Assembly (NCBI GenBank): GCA_003154775.1
Contig: PMES01000101.1
Location: forward strand, 1 to 64,000
Source of the DNA: Acidobacteriota bacterium
GTDB taxonomy: Bacteria > Acidobacteriota > Terriglobia > Acidiferrales > UBA7541
DNA: 64,000 nt
Direction: 5' to 3'
Shown here: one piece after another, positions 50,983 through 59,759 of the stretch
How positions within the stretch are numbered: position 1 is the first letter of the stretch
Layout of the letters: every line of letters begins with the position of its first letter
Program-made: the position numbers and the translations under genes
The notes under the pieces: generated by a model
What the model saw: only the letters and a program-made list of their open reading frames with translations
What the model was told of the DNA's origin: nothing
Databases searched by the model: none

Positions 50983-52554
50983 ATGGCCGATTTCTGGAAG
51001 CGCTGCGAAGGGCGCGTGATCGAGCAAAAGTACCCGCTAAAACAATATCTGGGCGGGTCACCGAGTAGCGGGGTTTTCTTAACAGGCCACAGCGGTACGC
51101 CAGCGGGAAAAGCAGTTATCAAGTTTATTCTTGCGCATCCGGGCACGGCAAAGTTGCATCTCTCCCGATGGGCGCGCGCCGCGAAGCTTTCTCACCCCAA
51201 TTTGCTGCAACTCCTGGACTCCGGGCGTTGCGGACTGGACGGACGGGACCTCCTCTATGTCGTGGTCGAATACGCGGAAGAGAATCTCTCGCAAATCCTG
51301 CCAGAGCGAGCGCTGACAGCGGAAGAAACCCGCGAGATGGTGGTTCCCGTCGCAGAGGCTTTGTTCTACCTGCATGGACAAGGCCTCGCGCATGGGCGCC
51401 TCAAGCCCGCGAATGTGCACGCGATCGGCGATCAGATCAAACTTTCGATCGATTCGGTGACGCGGCTGGGGGAATTGCATTTCGGGCGGGGCGCGGATTC
51501 CTATGGCGCTCCGGAGTTGGTCTCATCCCCAGTGACGGGGGCGAGCGACGTCTGGTCGCTTGGCATCACGCTGGTGGAGGCGCTGACGCAGCACGCGCCG
51601 GACGTGCAAGCAGCGCGACAGGGTGATCCCGAAGTTCCAGCTACCCTTCCCCAACCGTTTCTGGATATTGCGCGGCATGCGTTGCAGCGCGACCCAGCAC
51701 TGCGATGGACCGCTGCCGACATCGCGGCACATCTGAAACCTGGACACGTTGTGAAAGCGGAAGCGCCATCCGTCCCGGCGGTGAGCGCCACACCTGCGAA
51801 GGCCACGCCCGCGAAACTTTCTCCGCTGGACGTTCCGCTCTCGCCAGAGCGCGGGATTCCGGTGGCCAAGTTAGCGGCAGGGCCGCCCAGAGTGATGCCG
51901 CCACAGCAAAAGCCAGGCGTGCCGGCAAAGAAAACGCTGTTCCTCCCCAATTACGCGATTCCACTGGTCGCGGGGATCTTCGTTGTCGCGGCCATCGTTG
52001 TATTGCCAAAACTCCTGCGCCATCAGCAGGAAACTCCACCGTCCGCAGGCGCCTCATCGGCTCAGGTGCGCTCCGAAGCAAAACCCATGGACCACGCTGG
52101 GAATCAGCCACGGCCCGCGCCGCAGCCAACAGTGAAAGATTCTGCAAGGGCAGCGCTTGAGAAGGCCCCTCCCGCATCGGCCGCGCCCGCGAAACTGCGC
52201 ACGGAGATCGCTCCCGCGATGCCAGCGCCCAGGCTTGCCGGTGATTCGCCGGCGCGAGGAGAAGTTTTGGACCAGGTCTTGCCCGAGGTTCCCGACAAGG
52301 CACTCAACACAATCCGAGGTGTTGTGCGCGTTAGTGTCCGCGTGCATGTGGATGCCGCCGGGAATGTTTCGCAGGCTGAGCTCGAGGCGCCCGGTCCCAG
52401 CCGGTATTTTGCGGATTTGGCATTGAAAGCGGCGGGCAAGTGGGTTTTTGGCTCGCCGGATTTGGAAGGCAAGAGTGTGCCGAGCGAATGGCTGATCCAC
52501 TTCGACTTTGCACAATCGGGCGTCGTGGCCTTGCCGCAGCAAACAGCGCCCTAA
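50983..52554 (+). CDS. Pseudokinase-like protein with transmembrane helix and TonB C-terminal domain
   Basis: ATG 50983 after GGAGGT gives 523 residues. A Ser/Thr-kinase-like domain (about 10-265) has a glycine loop and Lys47 (GKAVIKFIL), but the catalytic loop reads HGRLKPAN (137-144) instead of HRDLKPxN and the DFG position reads IDSV. Catalytic Asp and Gly are thus missing. A Pro/Ala linker leads to a membrane helix near 323-345 and a C-terminal TonB-type domain (VRVSVRVHVDAAGNVSQAEL, KWVFGSPDLEGKSV). It may relay a cytoplasmic signal to envelope partners; catalysis is unlikely. Confidence 0.75.
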   Translation: MADFWKRCEGRVIEQKYPLKQYLGGSPSSGVFLTGHSGTPAGKAVIKFILAHPGTAKLHLSRWARAAKLSHPNLLQLLDSGRCGLDGRDLLYVVVEYAEENLSQILPERALTAEETREMVVPVAEALFYLHGQGLAHGRLKPANVHAIGDQIKLSIDSVTRLGELHFGRGADSYGAPELVSSPVTGASDVWSLGITLVEALTQHAPDVQAARQGDPEVPATLPQPFLDIARHALQRDPALRWTAADIAAHLKPGHVVKAEAPSVPAVSATPAKATPAKLSPLDVPLSPERGIPVAKLAAGPPRVMPPQQKPGVPAKKTLFLPNYAIPLVAGIFVVAAIVVLPKLLRHQQETPPSAGASSAQVRSEAKPMDHAGNQPRPAPQPTVKDSARAALEKAPPASAAPAKLRTEIAPAMPAPRLAGDSPARGEVLDQVLPEVPDKALNTIRGVVRVSVRVHVDAAGNVSQAELEAPGPSRYFADLALKAAGKWVFGSPDLEGKSVPSEWLIHFDFAQSGVVALPQQTAP

Positions 52555-52676
52555 GTCCTTCCTCACCCGCGAGGAACTCGGGAAACACTTAGAGCGCCCA
52601 TGAGCCACCCTGCTGGAAAGTTGCCCCTAATTCTCGCAGACTTCAATTTATCCGTCGTTCAAGTTCAGCAAGCCAC

Positions 52677-52722
52677 GGTCATCCTGAGGCAATCCGATGA
52701 GGATCGCCGAAGGACCTCAACA
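52677..52722. repeat. GTCATCCTGAGG...GAAGGACCTC intergenic element
   Basis: GGTCATCCTGAGGCAATCCGATGAGGATCGCCGAAGGACCTCAACATC resembles the GTCAT(C/T)CC...GAGGxATC repeats elsewhere in the window. The rest of 52,609-52,805 shows nothing coding. Confidence 0.45.
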
Positions 52723-52805
52723 TCAAATCTGTGCACGATGTGTCCGTCGAATTCTTCCATGGCGCAAACTTCTCGCCGGGCCGCCCCGCGTTGCCCGGAG
52801 CCATG

Positions 52806-53717
52806 TCAGGCAGGCGCCGCGGCGCGCTTGCGGTGGTAACGCGCCAGGCCCAGCCAGGAAAGATGCAGGGCCCCGTTGAACAGGTAGTGATCCACTTCCT
52901 CCCGGGAAAGTGTCTGCCTGGCCTCGGCGGCAATCGCATTGATGAAAGCCTCGCTCGCTTGGGTGTCGTCCGCTCCCTCAGTAAGAATCTTGGCCACAAG
53001 CTCGCTCCAGCGGAGGAGGCGCTCGCGGTAGCTGGCGATATGCCGCGCGGGATGATCGGAGAAGCTGAAGTGGGTGAGGAAAAGACGCTTGGGGTCGAGC
53101 GCGGCGATGGCGTCCAAAGAAGTGTTCCACAGTTCAAGGTTGATGTCCGGCGGAGGTGTCGCGGGCAGGATGAAGGGATGCCCTTCGATGGCGATGCCCG
53201 CGGTATCGCCAACAAAAGCAACCCCCTCCAAGCCATCGAAATAAGTGACGTGATGCGAGGCGTGGCCCGGAGTATAAACAACCTGAAGCTGCCGAGATCC
53301 AAAGGTCAGCGTTTCGCCGCCCTCCAGGATGCCTAGGTTGGACTGGGGCACGGCAAGGAATTCGCCGTAAAGTCGTTGCATCGTGTCGCCATAGAGTCGC
53401 CGGGCGCTATCGAGGAGTTTGGATGGATCGGCCATGTGCGGGGCGCCCCGTGAGTGCACAAAAACTCGCAGCCGCGGGTTTTCACGGACGAGGGAGCCGG
53501 AAGCGCCGGCATGATCCAGGTGAATGTGGGTCAGAAAGAGAGCGTCGAGATCGCTGATGCGCAAACCGTGAACGGCCAGTTGTTCGCGGAGATGGGGAAT
53601 CGTGGACGATGGCCCGGGATCAACTAATGCGACAGCATCGCCGGAACGCAGCAAGGCTGAGGCAATGGAGCGGGGATGGCCGGCCCAGTGCAAATCGAGA
53701 GGGATCGTGGGTGTCAT
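52806..53717 (-). CDS. Metallo-beta-lactamase-fold hydrolase
   Basis: The 303-residue protein has the zinc motif FLTHIHLDHAGASG, then VYTPGHASHHVTYF (third His), FVGDTAG (bridging Asp) and LTHFSFSD (last His), in the usual order. A C-terminal helical extension (AAEARQTLSREEVDHYLFNGALHLSW) follows. This layout is common in glyoxalase II-like and other MBL hydrolases; the substrate is unknown. Confidence 0.87.
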   Translation of the reverse strand: MTPTIPLDLHWAGHPRSIASALLRSGDAVALVDPGPSSTIPHLREQLAVHGLRISDLDALFLTHIHLDHAGASGSLVRENPRLRVFVHSRGAPHMADPSKLLDSARRLYGDTMQRLYGEFLAVPQSNLGILEGGETLTFGSRQLQVVYTPGHASHHVTYFDGLEGVAFVGDTAGIAIEGHPFILPATPPPDINLELWNTSLDAIAALDPKRLFLTHFSFSDHPARHIASYRERLLRWSELVAKILTEGADDTQASEAFINAIAAEARQTLSREEVDHYLFNGALHLSWLGLARYHRKRAAAPA

Positions 53718-54046
53718 AAAGTGAACAGTTTAGCGCAAAAGGGCGGGGTAGAATCGTTGCGATGTTTGCCGTTTCTGACCATTCCGAGAGCGGCCAGCGA
53801 ACCTGATCGGACATGAGGAATTACTTGCAGAATGATTTAGTTGTGGACTATTCTTTTCAGGCAGCAGCTTGCTTCTTTTTACCGCTTGCGATGACGAGTG
53901 AGTTTGCATTGTTCCCGCCCCAATGTGAAGAGAGAAGCGCTGAGCTGCCTATTGTCCTGCGCCCTTCGCCCGGCGCAGTCGACGCTCTTAAAGGAAAACA
54001 CATGGACTACACGGGATTCTCATGTATAAATTTAGGGAGGAATACA
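53718..54046. other. Upstream region of the OmpA-like gene
   Basis: This 329-base stretch lies between divergent genes. The long plus frame that starts at 53813 has no signal peptide and is taken as leader. GGGAGGA just before ATG 54047 is the ribosome site. No clear promoter hexamers could be assigned. Confidence 0.4.
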
Positions 54047-55747
54047 ATGCTGAAATGGGCTGTAACGGTAATCATGGGCGTGCTTCTCGCCCTGCCACTC
54101 TGTGCGCAGGAGAAGAATGTAATCACCGCATATAACTGGAACGCAACGTCGGAAAATAGCGTAGCGGCCACAAGCACGGGGCGCGATTTTAGCATCGCCC
54201 CGGCATCGCCACGCCTTTTTGCCATGCCCGCTGCAGCGGCAGGCAAGCCGGCGGACATTTTTTCGGACTGGGCGGACAACCCGTGGAACCGTGGCGCTTG
54301 GGGTCGCCTGACGCCAAAATTTGAGGTTGCGGGGCTCTTCAGCTACATCAACTTCGGCCCTGGTTCGGAGCCCAACTTCAATAACTTTGGAGCAACGGGT
54401 TCGTTTGCTTACAATGCCAACAAGTGGCTCGGGCTGGTTGCGGAAATCGGCGGTTACACCTTCTCGCGGAACATCTATGTGCTTCCCACAGGGGCAACCC
54501 AGGAGATACAGAACACCATTAAGGGCGATCAGTGGACCTACCTGTTCGGGCCGCGGTTGAACTACCGGCACTTCGATCATTTCGTCCCCTTTGCGGAAGT
54601 CCTTTTTGGCGACGCGCGTGGCCACCCTAACCTCACCGGCAACGCGACGGCGCAGAGCTCCTTTGGCTTGGCGCTCGGCGGTGGTGTGGATGTGGTCTTA
54701 GCGAGGAATATCGCCTGGCGCTTTATCGAAGCCGACTATTTCATGACCAACTACTCCGGTCCAGATTTGGCCGCGAGCGCCAGGCAGAACAACTTCCGGA
54801 TTGGCAGCGGTATCGTGATCCGCTGGGACTACCCCCCCGCTCCGCCGAAGCCCAATCATCCGCCAGTGGCGGCTTGCTCGGCGGCCGCGCCTTCGGTTTA
54901 CCAGGGCTCCACGGATCCCGTGGCGATCCACGTGAACGCCAGCGATCCTGATAATGACCCGCTCACCTACAGCTATACGGCGACGGGCGGCACGGTCGAC
55001 GGCACGGGCCCGGATGCGCGTTGGAACCCCACGGGCTTGGCCCTGGGCTCTTACACCATCAATGTCAAGGTAGACGATGGCCGCGGCGGAACGGCTACTT
55101 GCGCCGCCGACGTTGCGGTTGCCCAGCGGCCGAATTCTCCACCGGTTATCTCTTGCTCGCCGGAACGCAATCCGATTATCTCCGGCGAACGCGTGGCTAT
55201 CATTTCGCGCGCATCCGATCCGGATGGCGATCCCTTGACCTACAGCTATTCCGCAACGGGCGGCCAGATTTCCGGCACCACCGCCACCGCGCAGTTTGAT
55301 TCCACCGGGTTGGCTGCGGCCAGCTACGGTATTACCTGTACCGCGGATGATGGCCGCGGCGGCAGGACCAGCGCCCCAACCAGCGTCGATGTGCAGGCTC
55401 CCGCTCCCCCGCCGCAGGCTAGCAAGGTGGGCGATTGCGGTTACACCAAGGTCGCCGCGTCGCGCTTTGACAACGCTTGCAAGCGCGTGGGCGACGATGT
55501 GGCCTTGCGCTTGAAGAATGAACCGAACTCCAAGCTGGTCATCGTCGGCTTCGCGGATCCCAAGGAACCCAAGGCCGCGAAGCTGGCCGAAACCCGTGCG
55601 GAACTCGCCAAGAAGTACCTGGGCGAGAAGGGCATCGATGCCTCGCGCATCAGCACCCGTGCCGGCACGGCGTCTACCGAAAAGGGCATGGAGAAGGACA
55701 ACCGCCGCGTGGACTTCGTCTTCGTACCCGAAGGCGCGGCGTACTAA
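54047..55747 (+). CDS. OmpA-family outer-membrane protein with two PKD/Ig-like domains
   Basis: The 566-residue protein has a signal peptide (WAVTVIMGVLLALPLCAQ), an OmpA-type beta-barrel (FEVAGLFSYINFGPG, FGPRLNYRHFDHFVPFAEVLFGDARGH), then two PKD-like repeats (NASDPDNDPLTYSYTATGG and RASDPDGDPLTYSYSATGG) and a C-terminal OmpA peptidoglycan-binding domain (ETRAELAKKYLGEKGIDASRI, DNRRVDFVF). It probably links the outer membrane to peptidoglycan. A strong terminator follows. Confidence 0.88.
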   Translation: MLKWAVTVIMGVLLALPLCAQEKNVITAYNWNATSENSVAATSTGRDFSIAPASPRLFAMPAAAAGKPADIFSDWADNPWNRGAWGRLTPKFEVAGLFSYINFGPGSEPNFNNFGATGSFAYNANKWLGLVAEIGGYTFSRNIYVLPTGATQEIQNTIKGDQWTYLFGPRLNYRHFDHFVPFAEVLFGDARGHPNLTGNATAQSSFGLALGGGVDVVLARNIAWRFIEADYFMTNYSGPDLAASARQNNFRIGSGIVIRWDYPPAPPKPNHPPVAACSAAAPSVYQGSTDPVAIHVNASDPDNDPLTYSYTATGGTVDGTGPDARWNPTGLALGSYTINVKVDDGRGGTATCAADVAVAQRPNSPPVISCSPERNPIISGERVAIISRASDPDGDPLTYSYSATGGQISGTTATAQFDSTGLAAASYGITCTADDGRGGRTSAPTSVDVQAPAPPPQASKVGDCGYTKVAASRFDNACKRVGDDVALRLKNEPNSKLVIVGFADPKEPKAAKLAETRAELAKKYLGEKGIDASRISTRAGTASTEKGMEKDNRRVDFVFVPEGAAY

Positions 55748-55809
55748 GAACCCATGTCCCGCTTGAGTGCTGCTCCACTCGTGTCGGGACTTGAAAACAT
55801 AACGCGAAC

Positions 55810-55851
55810 CCGGGCTCTCCGAACTCTACTCTGGAGAGCCCGGTTTGTTTT
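55810..55851 (+). terminator. Rho-independent terminator
   Basis: CCGGGCTCTCC (55810-55820) pairs with GGAGAGCCCGG (55833-55843) and TTTGTTTT follows. It lies about 60 bases after the OmpA-like gene and 13 before the next start. Confidence 0.85.
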
Positions 55852-55863
55852 GGGGCGAGGCTC

Positions 55864-57882
55864 ATGGCGCGACGCGGGGAAAACACGCAGCGATTGCTGC
55901 TGAGGATCTGGATTGCTGTTCTCATCACGCTGAGTGCAGCCGCGGGCGCCGCTGCGCAGACTTGGCAGCGACTCGGGCCGGAAGGCGGCATGGTGGTGTC
56001 CCTTGCCGCGGCCACCGGCGAACGTTTATATCTCGGCACGGCCGACGGCCATGTGTTCGTCAGCGAGGATCGGGCGGGGAGATGGGAATTGCGCGGCCGT
56101 ATAGGCAGCCGCACGGACGCCGTGATATCGCGGCTGGTGGCCGACCCACTCAAATCGGATCGTGTGTATGCGGCAGTGTGGTACCAGGAACCCGGGAAAG
56201 GCGGCGGGGTTTTCCGGAGCGAGGACGCCGGTCGAACGTGGAGCCCGCTCGGCTTGGCGGAAGAAGAGGTGCGGGCGTTGGAGCTTGCCCCCGGGCAGCC
56301 GGATGTTTTGGTCGCGGGTGCGCGCAGCGGGGTGTTTCGCTCGCGGGATGCCGGGATAAACTGGGAGCGCATCTCTCCGGCGGGGGATGCAGAGCTGAAA
56401 AACGTCGATTCGCTCGCCGTGGATCCCGGCGACGCCAGCATCATCTACGTCGGCACCTTTCATTTGCCCTGGAAGACCACGGATGGAGGAAAGACCTGGA
56501 ACTCCGTTGCCGCTGGGCTGATTGATGATTCGGACATCATGAGTTTGCGAGTGGACGCCACGAATCCCTCCCGCGTCTACTTGAGCGCCTGCTCGGGAAT
56601 ATACCGCAGCGAGAACCAGGGCGGCGTCTGGACGAAGCTCCAGGGCATCCCTTACACCGCGCGGAGAACGCACCAGATTGTCCAGGACACTCGCCATCCG
56701 GAAACCCTCTATGCCGCGACTACCGAAGGACTGTGGGTTACCCGCGATGCCGGCGAGAACTGGAAGAGAACGACCGCGAAAGATTGCGTGGTTACAGGTC
56801 TGGTGGTCTTGCCCGGGAATCGGGGCGCCCCGGGAAAAGTCGTATTGGGGACAGAGGGGCAGGGAGTTCTATTCAGCGAGGACGCGGGAGAGAATTTTGT
56901 TGAGGCGAACGCCGGATTTCGCCATCTGGTTGTCAAGCAACTCGTGGGAGACACCTGGCAAGACCCGCGGCACCTTCTTCTTGTGACGGAGCAGGGCGGC
57001 GAAAGGATTTGGGAAAGCCGGGATGCGGGAAAGAGTTGGGCACCCGTGCAGCTTGCCGCAGAAGGCCCTGGGAAAACGCTAGTTCTTCATCCCGAAATGT
57101 TCCAGAAAATCTACGCGAGCCCCTGGGGATGGCTGGTGCGGTTGAATAGTGGGCAAATCTGGATGTGGGATGCAGACAAGGGGCAATGGAAGGAGTGGAA
57201 ATTCGCCCTGGCCTCGGGAAGCACGGACCCCGCGCGGCGGGGAACGCGCAAAGGGCACCCATCGGCGCCGGGGATAGCCCTAAAGGTAGCCGGTAGTCCC
57301 ATCGCGCTTTCGTGGGACGCCCTCTACTTCGCGGCCCGCGAAGGGGTGATGCGTTGCTCGCCCGGGGCAGCTTGTGCGCGGATGAAAGCGTTTGGGCGGA
57401 GCGGCCTCGTGGATGCTATCTGGGCATCTGGTGACGGCCAACTCCTGGGAGTGGTGGCCGATGGAAAAGTGGGAATTTCCGTGAATGCAGGGACGGATGG
57501 GGTCTGGCGCGACTTGCCAGCGGGCTTAACCGATGTGACCTGGCTCGACGGATGGTTGCGTGCCGGCAGACTGATTCTATTCCTGGGAACGCACGAAGGC
57601 CTGTTTGAGTCCTTGGACGAGGGAATTCACTGGACGCGATGCGAGAATGGATTGCCGGCAGGACCTGTCGACAGGTGGCTTCGAGGCGACGGCATTCTGA
57701 TCGCTTCGTTGCGGCAGGGTGGGGTCTACCTCTCCCAAGATGAGGGCATGAATTGGACGAGGGTCGATGAGGCTGCGGAAAGAGGAAGGACCACCGGACT
57801 GGTCCAGACCGGGCAGGGAATCGTGATTGTAGGGTCGCAAAGGGAAGGGGTGCTCCAATTAGAACTGGGGCCGGGGAAGTAG
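55864..57882 (+). CDS. Secreted beta-propeller (YCF48/BNR-like) protein
   Basis: The 672-residue protein has a signal peptide (IWIAVLITLSAAAGAAAQ) and repeated Asp-box-like units: SEDRAGRWELRG, SEDAGRTWSPLG, SRDAGINWERIS, TTDGGKTWNSVA, TRDAGENWKRTT, SRDAGKSWAPVQ, SQDEGMNWTRVD. This pattern is typical of sortilin/BNR propellers. It should be periplasmic or extracytoplasmic. A scaffold or glycan-related role is possible; no catalytic residues were identified. Confidence 0.8.
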   Translation: MARRGENTQRLLLRIWIAVLITLSAAAGAAAQTWQRLGPEGGMVVSLAAATGERLYLGTADGHVFVSEDRAGRWELRGRIGSRTDAVISRLVADPLKSDRVYAAVWYQEPGKGGGVFRSEDAGRTWSPLGLAEEEVRALELAPGQPDVLVAGARSGVFRSRDAGINWERISPAGDAELKNVDSLAVDPGDASIIYVGTFHLPWKTTDGGKTWNSVAAGLIDDSDIMSLRVDATNPSRVYLSACSGIYRSENQGGVWTKLQGIPYTARRTHQIVQDTRHPETLYAATTEGLWVTRDAGENWKRTTAKDCVVTGLVVLPGNRGAPGKVVLGTEGQGVLFSEDAGENFVEANAGFRHLVVKQLVGDTWQDPRHLLLVTEQGGERIWESRDAGKSWAPVQLAAEGPGKTLVLHPEMFQKIYASPWGWLVRLNSGQIWMWDADKGQWKEWKFALASGSTDPARRGTRKGHPSAPGIALKVAGSPIALSWDALYFAAREGVMRCSPGAACARMKAFGRSGLVDAIWASGDGQLLGVVADGKVGISVNAGTDGVWRDLPAGLTDVTWLDGWLRAGRLILFLGTHEGLFESLDEGIHWTRCENGLPAGPVDRWLRGDGILIASLRQGGVYLSQDEGMNWTRVDEAAERGRTTGLVQTGQGIVIVGSQREGVLQLELGPGK

Positions 57883-58004
57883 TGGGGCTAGCGAATACAC
57901 GATGGGCAAAACGGAGCAAGTACAGGCCAGAGCGCCAGAATCAGACGCAAACCGTTCCATTTCAGTACACTATTCCTGATAGTCCTGTTTTGGTAATTAA
58001 CATA

Positions 58005-58033
58005 TTGACAATACTATGAATCTGTCATAGAAG
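58005..58033 (+). promoter_or_regulatory. Candidate promoter upstream of the sigma54 response regulator
   Basis: TTGACA (58005-58010) is followed after 17 bases by TAGAAG (58028-58033). The -35 is perfect, the -10 matches four of six. It lies about 100 bases before the gene, in an AT-rich pocket unusual for this genome. Confidence 0.4.
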
Positions 58034-58135
58034 AGAGGTGTGCAAAAGCTTTCCCGGAATGGAATGCGCCCCCTTCCCCGTTCGATATCTACCCCCTGGA
58101 CCCCTGTCGAAGATCGTATGTGAGGTGCAGCGACT

Positions 58136-59590
58136 ATGGCGAACCTACAAGGATTCCGGCCAGAGAATTCAGCCTGCGGCAGAGGGATTGAGAAAGTGCC
58201 CTTCGAGGGCATAGCGCGCAACGACCGTGCCGCGCCGCCGATGCACCTGCTGCTGGTTGACGATGACGATCATATCCGTGAAGTCTGCCGCAGCGTCGCG
58301 GAAGATTGCGGCATGAAGGTGACGGACGTCAGCACGGCGGAAGAGGCGCTCGAAGTAATGGAGATCTCCTCGGTGGATATCCTGCTGACCGACCTGCGCT
58401 TGCCGGGAACGAGCGGCCTCGAGCTGTTGCGGCGCGTGATGCAGACCTATCCGGACATTGCCGTGGTGATGCTCACGCAGTACGGCACGATTGATTCCGC
58501 GGTGGAGGCAACGCGCATGGGCGCGGCGGATTATGTCACCAAGCCGTTTCGCGTGGAGGAACTGCGCGCGCGGCTCGAGCTGGTGGCCCATTCCGTGGAG
58601 CTAAAGCGGGAGAATCGCTTGCTCCGGGAGCAGGTGCGGGCGCGGCCGGGGTTCGGCGGGCTCATTGGGATGTCGCCGCGCATGGAGCGGGTCTACAAAC
58701 TGATCGAGAAGGTGAGCCAACGCACGCATCCCGTGCTGATCCTCGGCGAGAGCGGAACGGGAAAAGAACTGGTGGCGCGAAGCGTTCATTTTCTGGGACC
58801 TCGCAAAGACCGGCCTTTTGTGCCCGTGGAGTGTTCCGCGCTGGTGCCAACCCTGGTGGAATCCGAGTTGTTCGGATACACCAAGGGAGCGTTTACCGGA
58901 GCCATGCAGGCCAGGCAAGGCCTGATGGAATCGGCCAATGGGGGCACCTTGTTCCTGGATGAGATTGGAGAGATGTCGCTGGAAATGCAGGCGAAACTCC
59001 TGCGCGCGCTACAACAGAGAGAGATCAAGCCGGTGGGCTCCACGGAGCGCAGAACGATTGATGTCCGCATCGTCGCCGCCACCAACCGGGACTTGGAATT
59101 GGCCATCAAGAACGGGATCTTCCGCCAGGACCTCTTTTTCCGGTTGAATGTGGTGCAGATCAAACTTCCGCCGCTGCGAGACCGGAAAGGCGACATCCCC
59201 TTGCTGGTGACCGCGTTTCTGGAGAAATTCGCCGACCCGGACGACGCCCACCGTGAGCTGACCGAAGACGCCATGCGGCAATTGATGGCCTACGACTGGC
59301 CGGGAAACGTTCGCGAGTTGGAGAACACCATCGAACGCGCGGTGGCTTTAAGTTCTGGCCCTCTCATAAGTGTCCATGACCTGCCGACGAATCTGCAATA
59401 TCCCACCACGGAGCGCGCCCCGGATAAAGAGGAGCTGTTGCCGCTGAACGAACTGGAACGCCGTGCGATTCTGAGCACCTTGCGGCAGACCGGCGGCGAC
59501 AAACAAGCGGCAGCTCGCATGCTGGGAATCGGCAAGACCACACTGTACCGGAAATTGAAGCAGTACCAGATCGAGCGCATTGACGCTTAG
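58136..59590 (+). CDS. NtrC-type sigma54-dependent response regulator
   Basis: The 484-residue protein has a receiver domain (LLLVDDDD, phospho-acceptor near D86 in DILLTDLRLPG), an AAA+ domain with Walker A GESGTGKE near 204, the sigma54-contact loop ELFGYTKGAFTGA near 252, and a C-terminal Fis-type helix-turn-helix (QAAARMLGIGKTTLYRKLKQYQ). It activates sigma54 promoters when phosphorylated. Start 58136 is kept because GAGGTG precedes it; ATG 58241 is an alternative. The hybrid kinase that follows is its likely partner. Confidence 0.92.
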   Translation: MANLQGFRPENSACGRGIEKVPFEGIARNDRAAPPMHLLLVDDDDHIREVCRSVAEDCGMKVTDVSTAEEALEVMEISSVDILLTDLRLPGTSGLELLRRVMQTYPDIAVVMLTQYGTIDSAVEATRMGAADYVTKPFRVEELRARLELVAHSVELKRENRLLREQVRARPGFGGLIGMSPRMERVYKLIEKVSQRTHPVLILGESGTGKELVARSVHFLGPRKDRPFVPVECSALVPTLVESELFGYTKGAFTGAMQARQGLMESANGGTLFLDEIGEMSLEMQAKLLRALQQREIKPVGSTERRTIDVRIVAATNRDLELAIKNGIFRQDLFFRLNVVQIKLPPLRDRKGDIPLLVTAFLEKFADPDDAHRELTEDAMRQLMAYDWPGNVRELENTIERAVALSSGPLISVHDLPTNLQYPTTERAPDKEELLPLNELERRAILSTLRQTGGDKQAAARMLGIGKTTLYRKLKQYQIERIDA

Positions 59591-59759
59591 CCGGGTGCTC
59601 CAGCGCACTCCGTTTCACTTCGGGAATGGATTCCCGCGAGTTTCGAGTTGGCAACTGCCTGCCATTCAATTCCCCTGCTTTTTCAACAAGATCCCCTCCT
59701 CACTAGTTTGGTCCGGCCAATGCATAGCTGAGCCCTGAGTAGGCCACGGGGGCCCCGGC

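Noticed and set aside
59640-59665. Possible sigma54 promoter (TTGGCAACTGCCTGCC) before the hybrid kinase gene
   Set aside because: The GG and GC elements are one base too close for the -24/-12 spacing and the flanks match poorly.
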